DNA from: Alistipes sp.
GTDB lineage: Bacteria; Bacteroidota; Bacteroidia; Bacteroidales; Rikenellaceae
DNA length: 64,000 nt
Assembly (NCBI GenBank): GCA_017398555.1
Contig: JAFQFV010000036.1
Span: 1 to 64,000, forward strand
Direction: 5' to 3'
Below the pieces are notes generated by a model. The model searched no databases. It saw nothing but the letters and a program-made list of their open reading frames with translations, and was not told where the DNA came from. Each line of letters begins with the position of its first letter. Within the stretch, counting starts at the first letter, position 1. A program made the translations under genes and the position numbers. Shown here piece by piece: positions 8,397 to 17,079 of the stretch.

Positions 8397-8621
8397 ATGA
8401 CAGGAAGGGTAAAATGGTTTGACAGTAAGAAGGGTTTCGGCTTTCTTATCTGTGAGGATGGTAAAGAGGTCTTTGTCCACTTCTCAGGAATTGTAAAAGA
8501 GGGATTCAAATCTCTCAACGAGGGACAGCGCGTAGAATTTGAAATCGAGGCTGTTGATCGTGGAGAGCAGGCGATTAATGTAACTGTGATAGAGGCACAG
8601 AAGGCCGAGGATTCTCAGTAA
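8397..8621 (+). CDS. Cold-shock domain protein, CspA family
   Basis: A 74-residue single cold-shock domain. RNP1 (KGFGFL, residues 12-17) and RNP2 (VFVHFS, 25-30) provide the aromatic residues that bind single-stranded RNA or DNA. Proteins of this family melt RNA secondary structure and act as RNA chaperones or antiterminators in the cytoplasm. Length is as usual for the family. The gene is monocistronic and convergent with dinB, whose stop lies 5 bp beyond its own. Confidence 0.93.
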   Translation: MTGRVKWFDSKKGFGFLICEDGKEVFVHFSGIVKEGFKSLNEGQRVEFEIEAVDRGEQAINVTVIEAQKAEDSQ

Positions 8622-8626
8622 AACCA

Positions 8627-9685
8627 CTACAGATTATCGAAATCAAATTGTAACTGTATAGATTCGGCGCAGGGCTCCGGTGTATTGCCGATAGTAAGCC
8701 CGAGAAGCCTGACCTTTTGATTTTCGAGATTTATACTTTCAAGAAGTTCGTTGCTGACAGTTTGTAGAGTATCGTATGACTCTATGACTGTCAGCAATGT
8801 TTTTGAGCGGGTTATCTGGTGAAAATCGCTGAACTTTACCTTCAGCACTACGGTCTTCCCGTAGAACTCGTGTCGTTTAACCCTCGACCACACCTCATCG
8901 CGCACGGCAGCAAGCTCCTCCAGTAGGTCTGCGAAGTTGTCAATGTCATCTATAAATGTAATCTCGGCACCCAGAGATTTGCGTACTCTGTTGGGTGTCA
9001 CTTCGCGCCTATCTTCACCTCTGGCATAGCCGTAGTAGAGCTCTCCCGCCTTGCCAAACTCCCGAATAAGGGCCTCCCGACTCCACTCTCTAAGGTCGGC
9101 ACCTGTGCGGATGCCGAGGCGGTGCATCTTGGCTGCCGTTACCTCGCCAATACCGAAAAACTTTTCGATAGGCAGTTGCGCCACAAAACTCTCAATATCC
9201 TCTGGCGGAATGACAAATAGCCCGTCAGGTTTGCGGTAGTCGGATGCAATCTTTGCCAACATCTTGTTTGTCGATACACCGGCAGAGGCGGTTAGAGAGG
9301 TTGTTTCAAAGATTTTGCGCTTTATCTCTTGTGCAACTATTGTGGCGGAGGGGTGGTGTGAGACGTCTAAAAATGCCTCATCGAGAGATAGCGGCTCTAC
9401 AAGGTCTGTATATTGGTGAAATATGGCGCGAATCTGCTCCGATACAGCCTTGTATGCCTCAAAGCGTGGCTCTACAAATATCAGTTCGGGACATAGACGC
9501 TTTGCTGTGACAGATGGAAGTGCCGAACGAACACCGAAAGGTCGCGCCTCATAGCTCGCCGTGCTGACTACGCCGCGCCTGCCATTGTGACCCACAGCAA
9601 TAGCACGACCGCGGAGCGAGGGGTTATCCCGCTGCTCCACGGCCGCAAAAAAGGCATCCATATCTATATGGATAATCTTTCGCAT
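8627..9685 (-). CDS. dinB: DNA polymerase IV (Y-family translesion polymerase)
   Basis: A 352-residue Y-family polymerase. The N-terminus HIDMDAFFAAVEQ holds the first catalytic aspartates (D8, D10), SLDEAFLDV holds the remaining metal ligands, and a helix-hairpin-helix thumb segment (FFGIGEVTAAKMHRLGI) follows, then the little-finger domain with KSLGAE. The C-terminus lacks an evident beta-clamp motif, although the QLQFDF stretch six residues from the end is a plausible one. It starts 6 bp after the stop of the transglutaminase-like gene and is probably co-transcribed with it. Confidence 0.93.
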   Translation of the reverse strand: MRKIIHIDMDAFFAAVEQRDNPSLRGRAIAVGHNGRRGVVSTASYEARPFGVRSALPSVTAKRLCPELIFVEPRFEAYKAVSEQIRAIFHQYTDLVEPLSLDEAFLDVSHHPSATIVAQEIKRKIFETTSLTASAGVSTNKMLAKIASDYRKPDGLFVIPPEDIESFVAQLPIEKFFGIGEVTAAKMHRLGIRTGADLREWSREALIREFGKAGELYYGYARGEDRREVTPNRVRKSLGAEITFIDDIDNFADLLEELAAVRDEVWSRVKRHEFYGKTVVLKVKFSDFHQITRSKTLLTVIESYDTLQTVSNELLESINLENQKVRLLGLTIGNTPEPCAESIQLQFDFDNL

Positions 9686-9691
9686 CGAGGA

Positions 9692-11194
9692 CTAAATAAG
9701 TATCACTTCCGCCTCGGCGTTGTTCATATTCGGCATTGTCATACCGACAGATGCACCGATGTATGTAGGGTCACAAATGGTATATTTGTCGCCACCAACC
9801 TCAACATAGTCGCCATAGACCTTACCTTCGCTAAAGCAGATAGCTGTAGCCAAGTGCCCAGGATAGTAGATAAGTGCAGCCTTTACCCCCAATAAATCGC
9901 GCATCAGAATAGAGTAGAGTATCGCTCTATCCTCGCAGTCGCAGAATGGGTAGTAGAACGACTCATCTCCAAACAGAGAACGCTCACGACCAAACTGCTC
10001 ACCATCGGTCTTGTATTGGAAACCTGTCTGGACAAAGTTGATGATGATATTTGCCGCAACAACCTCACTCTTCCCCTCAATAGCCTTCTTGAGAAGAGGG
10101 TAGATTGTCTGCTTTGTACGCTCGCTCAGTGAACCGAGAGCAAAGGTCTTCCACGGCGCCTGAGGGTATGTGTTGAAGAAGTCGATAAGATTCTTGTTTG
10201 CCTCAAAATCTACGCGCAAATCGGGGTAACGGGTCGATTTGTGCACACGCATTACACTCGATGCAAATGGAAGTTCCGGAAGTGTTGGCAGGTCAATCGA
10301 GAAGCCCATCTCACCAGGGAATGCTGCGTCGCATACCTCGCAGAGGGTAATTCGCTGCGCCAAGGCAGCATCCTCATCCAGCAGATAGAATGGTGTAGGA
10401 TTGTCGTTAAATCTGATGAAACACTTACCGCTAATCCTCTCATCGCAAGGGAAGAGGAGGAAGAGTTTGTTGTTGTAACGACCCATGCGAATCTTATAAC
10501 CCGCCTGTGTCATCAGAAAGGCCTGAAGAATCTTCGAGTCGTTGCTATTCTTTGTCTCGCAGAACTCCTCGGCAACCCTCTTTGCCAGCTGGAAGTAACC
10601 CCAATCGTTGAGCTTGAGCTTTTCACGAATTGCCATACAGTCGGCAAACATAGGGTCGAAACGACCATCGGATAGCTGTTTCCACGCCTCCGAGATATAT
10701 TGATTTGTCGGCACAGGTAACTTAACCTCGCCCACGCCAGGCTTCAGACGAATAGTGCAACTCTCGCCGAAGAAGTTTACCGGCATAGGCAGCATAAATG
10801 GCTCCTGCTCAGGCTTTACCTCCGGAATCTCATATCGAGGGAATGGGGTAATCTTTGGCGGATCTACGCGTGAAATGCCCTTGAAAATAAGCGGTTTAGG
10901 GTTTATCGGCTTGTCGGCCTCACGAGGTGGCAACTGCGGCGCTACGGGCTGCACCGGAGGGTCAATCTTCGGTGGCTTGATAGGCTGCTCTAAACCCATC
11001 TCACGCCAAGCATGCTTGAGAAACTCGGCATAAGTCGCATTTGCCCTCTGACGGAAATTGTCATACTCGGCAGCATTCTGCTGTTCAAACTGCTCAAATT
11101 CCCTGCGAGCTCGCTCCTGGAAAGATTCAAAGGATTGAGCCGTGAGGGTAGAGATGGTAAAGATTGTTACTGTGAGAAGTAGAAGTCGTTTCAT
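9692..11194 (-). CDS. Secreted transglutaminase-like protein
   Basis: A 500-residue protein with a signal peptide (to about residue 19, TLTAQS), a charged helical stretch rich in Glu, Gln and Arg (20-65), a proline-rich linker (70-130) and a globular remainder. Near the C-terminus the arrangement CDCEDRA (C420), GHLATA (H447) and CDPTYIG (D475) matches the Cys-His-Asp triad of the transglutaminase-like fold, in which bacterial members are usually peptidases or amide-cleaving enzymes. The substrate is unknown. It lies between a signal-peptide protein gene, separated by a terminator, and dinB, 6 bp downstream. Confidence 0.75.
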   Translation of the reverse strand: MKRLLLLTVTIFTISTLTAQSFESFQERARREFEQFEQQNAAEYDNFRQRANATYAEFLKHAWREMGLEQPIKPPKIDPPVQPVAPQLPPREADKPINPKPLIFKGISRVDPPKITPFPRYEIPEVKPEQEPFMLPMPVNFFGESCTIRLKPGVGEVKLPVPTNQYISEAWKQLSDGRFDPMFADCMAIREKLKLNDWGYFQLAKRVAEEFCETKNSNDSKILQAFLMTQAGYKIRMGRYNNKLFLLFPCDERISGKCFIRFNDNPTPFYLLDEDAALAQRITLCEVCDAAFPGEMGFSIDLPTLPELPFASSVMRVHKSTRYPDLRVDFEANKNLIDFFNTYPQAPWKTFALGSLSERTKQTIYPLLKKAIEGKSEVVAANIIINFVQTGFQYKTDGEQFGRERSLFGDESFYYPFCDCEDRAILYSILMRDLLGVKAALIYYPGHLATAICFSEGKVYGDYVEVGGDKYTICDPTYIGASVGMTMPNMNNAEAEVILI

Positions 11195-11203
11195 ATTTTT
11201 CTA

Positions 11204-11243
11204 TGAAAAAACCGCTGACCACACAGCGTGTAACCAGCGGTTT
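11204..11243 (-). terminator. Terminator after the 204-residue secreted protein gene
   Basis: AACCGCTG and CAGCGGTT arms around a 17-nt loop, with a T run on the minus strand, 17 bp past the stop at 11260. It separates this gene from the transglutaminase-like gene. Confidence 0.75.
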
Positions 11244-11259
11244 AAGTTAGTCGTTAAAA

Positions 11260-11874
11260 TTACAACTGCTTGCGAAGCTCGTCAATCTCCTCCTTGAGTG
11301 ACTTCTTCTGTGCCTCTACTGCAAGCTCCTTAATCTTCTTGTAGCTGTATGCGCAACCAAAGACAATCTCTACATTGCCATTGTGAGCAACCTCGCGGTG
11401 CATAGTGGTCAAGATAACGCCCTGACCCAAAGATGCAGATACGCGCTCCATAGCAGCAGATACAACCTTATCTACAGAGATAGCCTCCTTGTTGGCATCC
11501 TCCACGTTTGCCAAGTCAATCTTTGTCAGCTGCTCAAGCTCGCCCTTCAGTGCGTTTGCAGCCTGAACCTTTGCACCATTCTGTGCAGCAAAGAGTGCAG
11601 CCTTGTATGTCTGACCAACAGCTGTAACCTGAGCTACAACATACTTCTGCTCGCCGTTATCATCCAAAGCTGTCTTGAAAGACTTTGAACGAGTAACCTG
11701 CTCGCTGATATTCAGTTCGCCTGGGAGGACCTTCCAACCCTCAGCTACATAACCTGCAACCTCCTTCTGTAAAGCCTTTTTCTGAGCCTTAAGTTCGCGC
11801 TTTGAGAGCTGCTGTGCCTCAACGGCTGTGATGCTTACTACTGCAGCAAGCAAAAGGATAAGAATCTTCTTCAT
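11260..11874 (-). CDS. Secreted hypothetical protein
   Basis: A 204-residue protein with a clear signal peptide (MKKILILLLAAVVSITAVEA) and no lipobox. The mature part begins with a lysine-rich helix (SKRELKAQKKALQKE), continues with a mixed domain containing repeated Ala-rich helices (KAALFAAQNGAKVQAANALKG) and ends with another charged helix (KKSLKEEIDELRKQL). The Ala-rich central part resembles LPP20/LPP-type periplasmic domains, but I cannot name a family with confidence. The gene is monocistronic, ended by the terminator at 11204-11243. Confidence 0.7.
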   Translation of the reverse strand: MKKILILLLAAVVSITAVEAQQLSKRELKAQKKALQKEVAGYVAEGWKVLPGELNISEQVTRSKSFKTALDDNGEQKYVVAQVTAVGQTYKAALFAAQNGAKVQAANALKGELEQLTKIDLANVEDANKEAISVDKVVSAAMERVSASLGQGVILTTMHREVAHNGNVEIVFGCAYSYKKIKELAVEAQKKSLKEEIDELRKQL

Positions 11875-12002
11875 AGTCGTAAAAATTAGTGTTTATAACA
11901 CAAAATTATGCAAAAAAAACTAATTAACCAAGATTTACTCTACTATTTATTCTCTTTTGTGCTGTAGTTTTATGCTATTTTAACCTCTGCACACAATAAA
12001 AA

Positions 12003-12030
12003 TCGGCGGTGAAAATTAATTCACCGCCGA
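12003..12030 (-). terminator. Terminator of gadB
   Basis: Perfect 11-bp arms (12003-12013 and 12020-12030) with loop AATTAA, followed on the minus strand by TTTTTATTG. It lies 38 bp past the gadB stop. Confidence 0.85.
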
Positions 12031-12067
12031 AAAAGGGTAGCTCAAACGAACACGCCCTTGCAGATTT

Positions 12068-13447
12068 TTAATGTGTAAATACCTTGCCGAACTGTTTTTC
12101 GCGCTTTTCGTATGTCAGACGTGAGGCGGTTGGGTATTTGAGCTTCTCAAACTCCTTTACCGCATTCTCGATGTCGCCCAAAAGCATATCTGCCATATCC
12201 TTTGTCATGCCCTGTCGCACCACAACACGCATTACCACCATATCCTCCATACTCTTCGGCATGGTGTAGGCAGGCACCATCCAACCGCTCTGCTGCAGGG
12301 CTGCCTGCAGGTCGTAGAGGGTCCATTTGGCAGTTTTGTCGTACTCCTTGTCCATATACCAGATAAAGAGCGGATTATCAACCGAGTTGGAGTAGTTTGT
12401 AAAGCACTTCATCTTGCCAATCTTCTCGTGGCAGTACTTTGCAATATCCATAGAGGCACTCTGCACCTGCTTGTAACCCTCAAATCCGTAGCGGATAAAG
12501 TTGTAATACTGACCGAGAATCTGCGCTGCAGGTCGAGAGAAGTTCAGACCGACCTGTGTTATGTTGGCGCCTAAGTAATTGACAGAGAAGGCCATCTGCT
12601 CCGGCAGATACTTCTTGTCTCTCCATACTACCCAGCCAAGACCCGGATATACCAAGCCGTACTTGTGACCCGAAGTGGATATCGACCAAACCCATTTCAG
12701 ACGGAAATCCCACTTGTATTCGGGCTTGATAAATGGCAGAATAAAACCACCTGATGCCGCATCTACATGTATCGGAATATTGTAGCCCGTCTTGGCGTTG
12801 AACTTATCCAACTGCTTGTCCAACTCCTCCACATCGTCGTTAAGACCTGTCCACGTTACACCTACCACGGGAACGATGCAGATAGTATTCTGGTCGCACA
12901 TCTTTATCGCCTCCTCTGCACATAGTGTCGGATGCTCAAGCGAGATAGGTACTGTTCGCATCTCTACATCCCATAGCTGGCAGAACTTCTCCCAAACGAC
13001 CTGAAAAGCGGTGCTTGTTACAAGGTTCGGCTTGCTGCAACTCTTCCCCTCTGCCTTGCACTTTGCCTTCCAACGAAGCAATGCCGCCACGCCGCCGAGC
13101 ATACACGCCTCCGAACTGCCAATGCCGACTGCGCCAGCCTTCCACTCGCTCTTCTCTGGAGTGTTCCATAGGTTGGCAATAATGTTGATACATCTGCCGC
13201 ACATCACCGCCACACGCGGATACTCCGTCTGGTCAATGTAGTTCACATTTACCGCCTCATTCATCAACTTTGTGGCATAATCATCCATATATGTCGTTAC
13301 GAATGTCGCCAAGTTGAGCTTCGGCTGAGTCTGTGGATATGTCTCATCTTTCACAATCTGATAGGCCACCTCAGGCTCTATCCCCATCTTCGGCATCTCT
13401 TCTACCGGTGCACTGTACAGCGCTGCATTAGTCATTTTTGTACTCAT
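12068..13447 (-). CDS. gadB: Glutamate decarboxylase
   Basis: A 459-residue PLP enzyme that converts glutamate to GABA and CO2, consuming a proton, which is the basis of glutamate-dependent acid resistance. The PLP lysine is K262 in STSGHKYGLVYPG, and HVDAASGGF provides the cofactor-ring aspartate. Length and the C-terminal HHT-like ending (VFTH) match bacterial GadB. No GadC glutamate/GABA antiporter is adjacent; upstream is a DMT-type transporter on the same strand, separated by 440 bp of palindromic repeats. The start is the ATG of MSTKMTNAA, although the internal Met five residues on is possible. Confidence 0.94.
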   Translation of the reverse strand: MSTKMTNAALYSAPVEEMPKMGIEPEVAYQIVKDETYPQTQPKLNLATFVTTYMDDYATKLMNEAVNVNYIDQTEYPRVAVMCGRCINIIANLWNTPEKSEWKAGAVGIGSSEACMLGGVAALLRWKAKCKAEGKSCSKPNLVTSTAFQVVWEKFCQLWDVEMRTVPISLEHPTLCAEEAIKMCDQNTICIVPVVGVTWTGLNDDVEELDKQLDKFNAKTGYNIPIHVDAASGGFILPFIKPEYKWDFRLKWVWSISTSGHKYGLVYPGLGWVVWRDKKYLPEQMAFSVNYLGANITQVGLNFSRPAAQILGQYYNFIRYGFEGYKQVQSASMDIAKYCHEKIGKMKCFTNYSNSVDNPLFIWYMDKEYDKTAKWTLYDLQAALQQSGWMVPAYTMPKSMEDMVVMRVVVRQGMTKDMADMLLGDIENAVKEFEKLKYPTASRLTYEKREKQFGKVFTH

Positions 13448-13507
13448 AGTGTAATGAAAATTAAATTTAAGGTTACGAGAGGTTCCCTATCCATAAACCA
13501 CGCCAAA

Positions 13508-13660
13508 TTTTGTTGTGATAATGTGTCACCTACGGCACATCCCTCATAGTTGCGAATGGGAAATACAGAAGTATGTCCCATCCGCCCCTATTTCGCGATG
13601 CACCGTATCTGACACATTCTGACAACAAAATGGTGCATATAGTAATCGCAGTGCAATCTG
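13508..13660. repeat. Nested palindromic element A, first copy
   Basis: Three nested stems are directly visible: TTTTGTTGT (13508-13516) with ACAACAAAA (13622-13630); AATGTGTCA (13520-13528) with TGACACATT (13610-13618); and TACGG (13531-13535) with CCGTA (13603-13607). The centre carries GGGA-AATAC-AGAA-GTAT-G-TCCC (about 13558-13579). The conserved tail GTGCA..AGTAATCG..GTGCAA runs to 13660. It belongs to the dispersed family described in the findings. Confidence 0.85.
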
Positions 13661-13663
13661 TGC

Positions 13664-13872
13664 CACATCCCTCATAGTTGCGAATGGGAAATACAGAAGT
13701 ATGTCCCATCCGCCCCTATTTCACGATGCACCGTATCTGACACATTGACCCACCTTTGGTGGCTCTTCACTGCTCCGCCTCGGTATAGTTCAAACAAGTT
13801 TGACTCTACTCTCGGCTTAATCGCAGTGTTCTGACGACAAAATTGTACACGTAATAGGCGGTGTGCGAGCTT
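13664..13872. repeat. Element A, second partial copy with composite right end
   Basis: Positions 13664-13746 repeat 13536-13618 with a single difference (TTTCACGATG for TTTCGCGATG). After an unrelated stretch of about 80 bp, a right-hand box CTGACGACAAAA (13831-13842) and tail (AATAGGCGGTGTGCGAGC, to 13872) of the same family appear without a matching left box. The copy thus seems to be a tandem duplication inside a degraded element. It ends 16 bp before the stop of the DMT transporter gene. Confidence 0.75.
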
Positions 13873-13887
13873 GTGGCGTAGCTGTGG

Positions 13888-14778
13888 CTACTGTCGATTA
13901 TCCGAGATGACCAAGCCGACGCCCGTAAAGAGTATCAGGGCAAAGAGTAGCGTATCGAGGTGCAGGTGGTCGAGTCCCATTGCAACGGAGAGGGCTACGG
14001 CGAGCACGGGTTGTACATATGTATATATACTTGAGGTGGTTGGCGGTACAAACCTAAGTGAGTAGTTGAGGAGTAGATTTGGCAGGTATGTCGGCACGAT
14101 AAGCACAAATGCTGTTGCCAACCAAATGTGGATATTGAAGTCGTGAAATGCGACCTCCGTCATCGGCTTAAAGCCGAAAGGGAGCATAACCACTGCCGAG
14201 ATGGTATAAATTGCGCGCAGCAGGGTTGTAACGCGGTATTTTGTGACAAGACGTTTGAAAAATACCATATAGAGTGCCGTTACGGTACCACTGCATATCA
14301 TCATCACATTACCCCACAACTCTGAGTTCTCGTGTTTTGCGGAGGATGAGGTGAAGATAATTGCCATAGCTCCCGACATACCTATTACAAGACCCAAGAG
14401 CTTTTTAAGCGTAAAGCGCTCGACGTGAGCCGCAACCGATACTACCAAGACAAGCAGCGGTGTTATTGTGGCGATAATAGAGCCATCGATAGGGGAGGTG
14501 CGTGACAGACCGAACATCATCATCGTCTTTCGCACAACACCAATCAGTATCGCTGCCACGATGATAATGCCCCAATCCTTGCGTTCAATCTTCTCGCCAC
14601 GCTCCCAAAAAAGAGGCAGCCACGATAATATCGCCGCCACAATCAGTGACGCCGATACCATCGCGGCTGGAGCTAAGTATTTGCCTAACAAAAGGTTGTA
14701 AAAGGGGTAGTCGCACGCCCAAACGATATTACAACCCAGAAGCGCTATGTGCGCCCGTAAGATTTCGTTACTCTTCAT
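13888..14778 (-). CDS. DMT-superfamily transporter (EamA type)
   Basis: A 296-residue inner-membrane protein with about ten hydrophobic helices in two EamA repeats (roughly 10-140 and 155-290). These transporters export or import small metabolites such as amino acids; the substrate cannot be read from the sequence. The PPTTSSIYTYVQPVLAVALS segment is the typical conserved region of the second repeat. I chose the ATG at 14778; an upstream TTG at 14796 in the same frame would add six residues. The gene lies between ppi (36 bp upstream of its start) and gadB. Confidence 0.82.
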   Translation of the reverse strand: MKSNEILRAHIALLGCNIVWACDYPFYNLLLGKYLAPAAMVSASLIVAAILSWLPLFWERGEKIERKDWGIIIVAAILIGVVRKTMMMFGLSRTSPIDGSIIATITPLLVLVVSVAAHVERFTLKKLLGLVIGMSGAMAIIFTSSSAKHENSELWGNVMMICSGTVTALYMVFFKRLVTKYRVTTLLRAIYTISAVVMLPFGFKPMTEVAFHDFNIHIWLATAFVLIVPTYLPNLLLNYSLRFVPPTTSSIYTYVQPVLAVALSVAMGLDHLHLDTLLFALILFTGVGLVISDNRQ

Positions 14779-14814
14779 ATTGGCCCGAATATTCAATATT
14801 CAGACCAATCGACG

Positions 14815-15252
14815 CTACTCCTCTACAATTGATATAGAGAAGATTAAATCGCCGGGGCGGATGTCGTCAATAACATCAACACCCTCCACAACCTTACCAA
14901 AGCAGGTGTGCACTCCATCAAGGTGCATTGTGTTGCTGCGGTTGTGGCAGATGAAGAACTGCGAGCCGCCTGTATCCTTGCCGCGGTGAGCCATTGAGAG
15001 CACTCCGCGCTCGTGGAACTGACGCTCGGCATCGGTCTCGCAAGGGATTGTCCAGCCGGGGCCACCCGCGCCGTTACCTATCGGACAGCCTCCCTGAATT
15101 ACAAAGTTAGGGATTACTCGGTGGAAGGTCAGCCCATCGTAGAAACGTGACTGGGCAAGCTTTATAAAGTTGGCAACGGTGATAGGTGTCTCATTCTCAT
15201 AGAGTTCCGCCTTCATATCACCCTTCTCGGTAGAGATAATTGCGTATTTCAT
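14815..15252 (-). CDS. Peptidyl-prolyl cis-trans isomerase, cyclophilin type
   Basis: A 145-residue cyclophilin that catalyses proline isomerisation during protein folding. [13 protein letters not shown] contains the catalytic arginine and the phenylalanine of the active site; GSQFFICH is the second conserved strand. There is no signal peptide, so it is cytoplasmic. It is shorter than eukaryotic cyclophilins but normal for small bacterial PpiB-like proteins. It lies 21 bp after the sirtuin gene and probably shares its transcript. Confidence 0.92.
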   Translation of the reverse strand: MKYAIISTEKGDMKAELYENETPITVANFIKLAQSRFYDGLTFHRVIPNFVIQGGCPIGNGAGGPGWTIPCETDAERQFHERGVLSMAHRGKDTGGSQFFICHNRSNTMHLDGVHTCFGKVVEGVDVIDDIRPGDLIFSISIVEE

Positions 15253-15273
15253 AACTTTTTTGCTTTTTGGCTA

Positions 15274-15966
15274 TTATTTTAGTGAACTAATCAGTTGCTC
15301 TACAAGTTGCGGTACTCCTACGGCAGCGCGTTCGCGAATATGTGTAATCGGGTTACGGCTGCGGACATTGAGTGCGGCAGGATCTACAATGTATATCGGC
15401 ACATTGCTGTTGCGTACATACTGTACAAGTGAGGCTGCGGGATATACCGCCAACGACGTGCCAACGATGATAAAGATATCGGCAGTGGATACTATCTCTG
15501 CAGCACGCTCAAACATCGGTACCGCCTCGCCGAAAAAGACTATATGCGGGCGAAGCAGAGAGCCATCCGGAGCTACTGCATCGAGCCTCTGCTCCCAGCC
15601 GTCAATATCGACAATAAGGTTGGGATTTGCTGTGCTGCGGAGCTTTGTCAGCTCGCCGTGCAGGTGTGTTACGCGGGTAGAGCCTGCTCGCTCGTGCAGG
15701 TTGTCCACATTCTGCGTAACTACCTCTACCTCAAAGTGTTTCTCAAGCTCCGCTATCGCTATATGTGCAGGATTTGGCTCTTTTGAAAGCATCTCCTTGC
15801 GGCGTATGTTGTAGAACTCGACAACGGTGGCTCGGTCACGCAACAGAGCCTCCGGTGTACAGACATCCTCAATGCGATATGACGCCCACAAACCATCAGA
15901 GTCACGGAAAGTACTTATACCGCTATCTGCACTCACTCCGGCACCTGTAAAGACAACGACCTTCAT
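15274..15966 (-). CDS. cobB: NAD-dependent protein deacylase, Sir2 family (zinc-less)
   Basis: A 230-residue sirtuin. GAGVSADSGISTFR binds NAD, TQNVDNLHERAGS follows, and H103 in HLHGE is the catalytic base. Y52 and R55 in FYNIRRKE occupy the positions of the Tyr-x-x-Arg pair that recognises succinyl- or malonyl-lysine in SIRT5 and E. coli CobB, so a desuccinylase activity is plausible. The usual four zinc cysteines after the catalytic His are absent; the segment reads LTKLRSTANP. It ends 21 bp before ppi and begins 3 bp after the meaB stop, so the order meaB-cobB-ppi suggests one operon next to the methylmalonyl-CoA genes. Confidence 0.9.
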   Translation of the reverse strand: MKVVVFTGAGVSADSGISTFRDSDGLWASYRIEDVCTPEALLRDRATVVEFYNIRRKEMLSKEPNPAHIAIAELEKHFEVEVVTQNVDNLHERAGSTRVTHLHGELTKLRSTANPNLIVDIDGWEQRLDAVAPDGSLLRPHIVFFGEAVPMFERAAEIVSTADIFIIVGTSLAVYPAASLVQYVRNSNVPIYIVDPAALNVRSRNPITHIRERAAVGVPQLVEQLISSLK

Positions 15967-15969
15967 AGC

Positions 15970-17079
15970 CTATTTTTTGAAGTATATATCAAGAAGCTCC
16001 TTGGCTGCGATAAATGAGCTGAGCTTTGCATCGAGCACGCGCCTCTCAACATCGGCTATGCGGCTCTCAATCTCCGGGTTGAGATAAAAGCTGCTCTTAA
16101 GCGCCTCGTTGATACTCTCATACATCCAATATTTGTTCTGCTCGTTACGGTGCGAGTCGAAGTAGCCGTTGCGCTTGATGTGCTCCAAAAAGTCCTCCAC
16201 GCCACTCCAGATCTCCTCAAGACCTGTCTTATCGACAGACGAGCAGGTATATACCTTCGCATTCCAACCCGACTCAGGGGTAGGGAAGAGGTGTAATGCG
16301 TTCTGATACTGCACTTTAGCGAGGTTTGCCTTGTGAATATTCTCACCATCAGCCTTGGTGATAACCATAATATCGGCCATCTCCATAATGCCTCGCTTGA
16401 TACCCTGCAACTCATCGCCTGCGCCCGAAATCTGGAGCATCATAAACATATCGACCATAGAGTGTACTGCGGTCTCGGACTGACCTACACCCACAGTCTC
16501 GATAAAGATGACGTCGAAGCCTGCCGCCTCACAGAGAACAACAGTCTCGCGGGTCTTACGGGCAACACCACCGAGTGAGCCTGCAGATGGCGAAGGGCGG
16601 ACAAAGACATCAGGGTTGTTGCAGATGCTCTCCATACGGGTCTTATCGCCCAAAATAGAGCCGCCACTGCGCTCTGAACTTGGGTCAATGGCGAGCACCG
16701 CAAGTCTGTGGTGCATAGAGGTAATCATATTGCCCACCGCCTCGATAAAGGTCGATTTACCTGCTCCTGGAACGCCTGTGATACCTATGCGGATAGAGTT
16801 GCCGGCGTATGGCAGACAACGCTCGATAATCTCTTGAGCCTGCGCGTAGTGGTCGGGGTTGTTGCTCTCAATCAGGGTGATAGCCTGCGAGAGAATGGTG
16901 ATGTTACGATTCAAAATACCCTCCACATACTCATCTGTTGTCAGCTTGCGCTTACGCTTGCGGACAAAGTATGGATTTACCATCGGTTGATCCTCTACGC
17001 CTGTGGTTACAGCAAGTGCGCTGTCGTGATGAGTATCAAGATACTCATTCTCGTAGTGCTCTATTTTCGAAAAGTCCAT
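15970..17079 (-). CDS. meaB: Methylmalonyl-CoA mutase-associated GTPase MeaB
   Basis: A 369-residue G3E-type GTPase. The Walker A motif GVPGAGKST lies at 102-110, ETVGVGQSE contains the Walker B/switch region, and TKADGEN is the guanine-specificity motif. MeaB gates delivery of adenosylcobalamin to methylmalonyl-CoA mutase and protects it from inactivation. The mutase genes are not in this window, but the methylmalonyl-CoA epimerase and decarboxylase operon lies divergently only 0.6 kb away, with one small gene between. Its 5' end overlaps the thioredoxin-like gene by 19 bp. Confidence 0.93.
   Translation of the reverse strand: MDFSKIEHYENEYLDTHHDSALAVTTGVEDQPMVNPYFVRKRKRKLTTDEYVEGILNRNITILSQAITLIESNNPDHYAQAQEIIERCLPYAGNSIRIGITGVPGAGKSTFIEAVGNMITSMHHRLAVLAIDPSSERSGGSILGDKTRMESICNNPDVFVRPSPSAGSLGGVARKTRETVVLCEAAGFDVIFIETVGVGQSETAVHSMVDMFMMLQISGAGDELQGIKRGIMEMADIMVITKADGENIHKANLAKVQYQNALHLFPTPESGWNAKVYTCSSVDKTGLEEIWSGVEDFLEHIKRNGYFDSHRNEQNKYWMYESINEALKSSFYLNPEIESRIADVERRVLDAKLSSFIAAKELLDIYFKK

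Noticed and set aside
13508..13872. CRISPR array
   Set aside because: There are only two near-identical 83-bp blocks with internal palindromes and no regular spacers; no cas gene is nearby.
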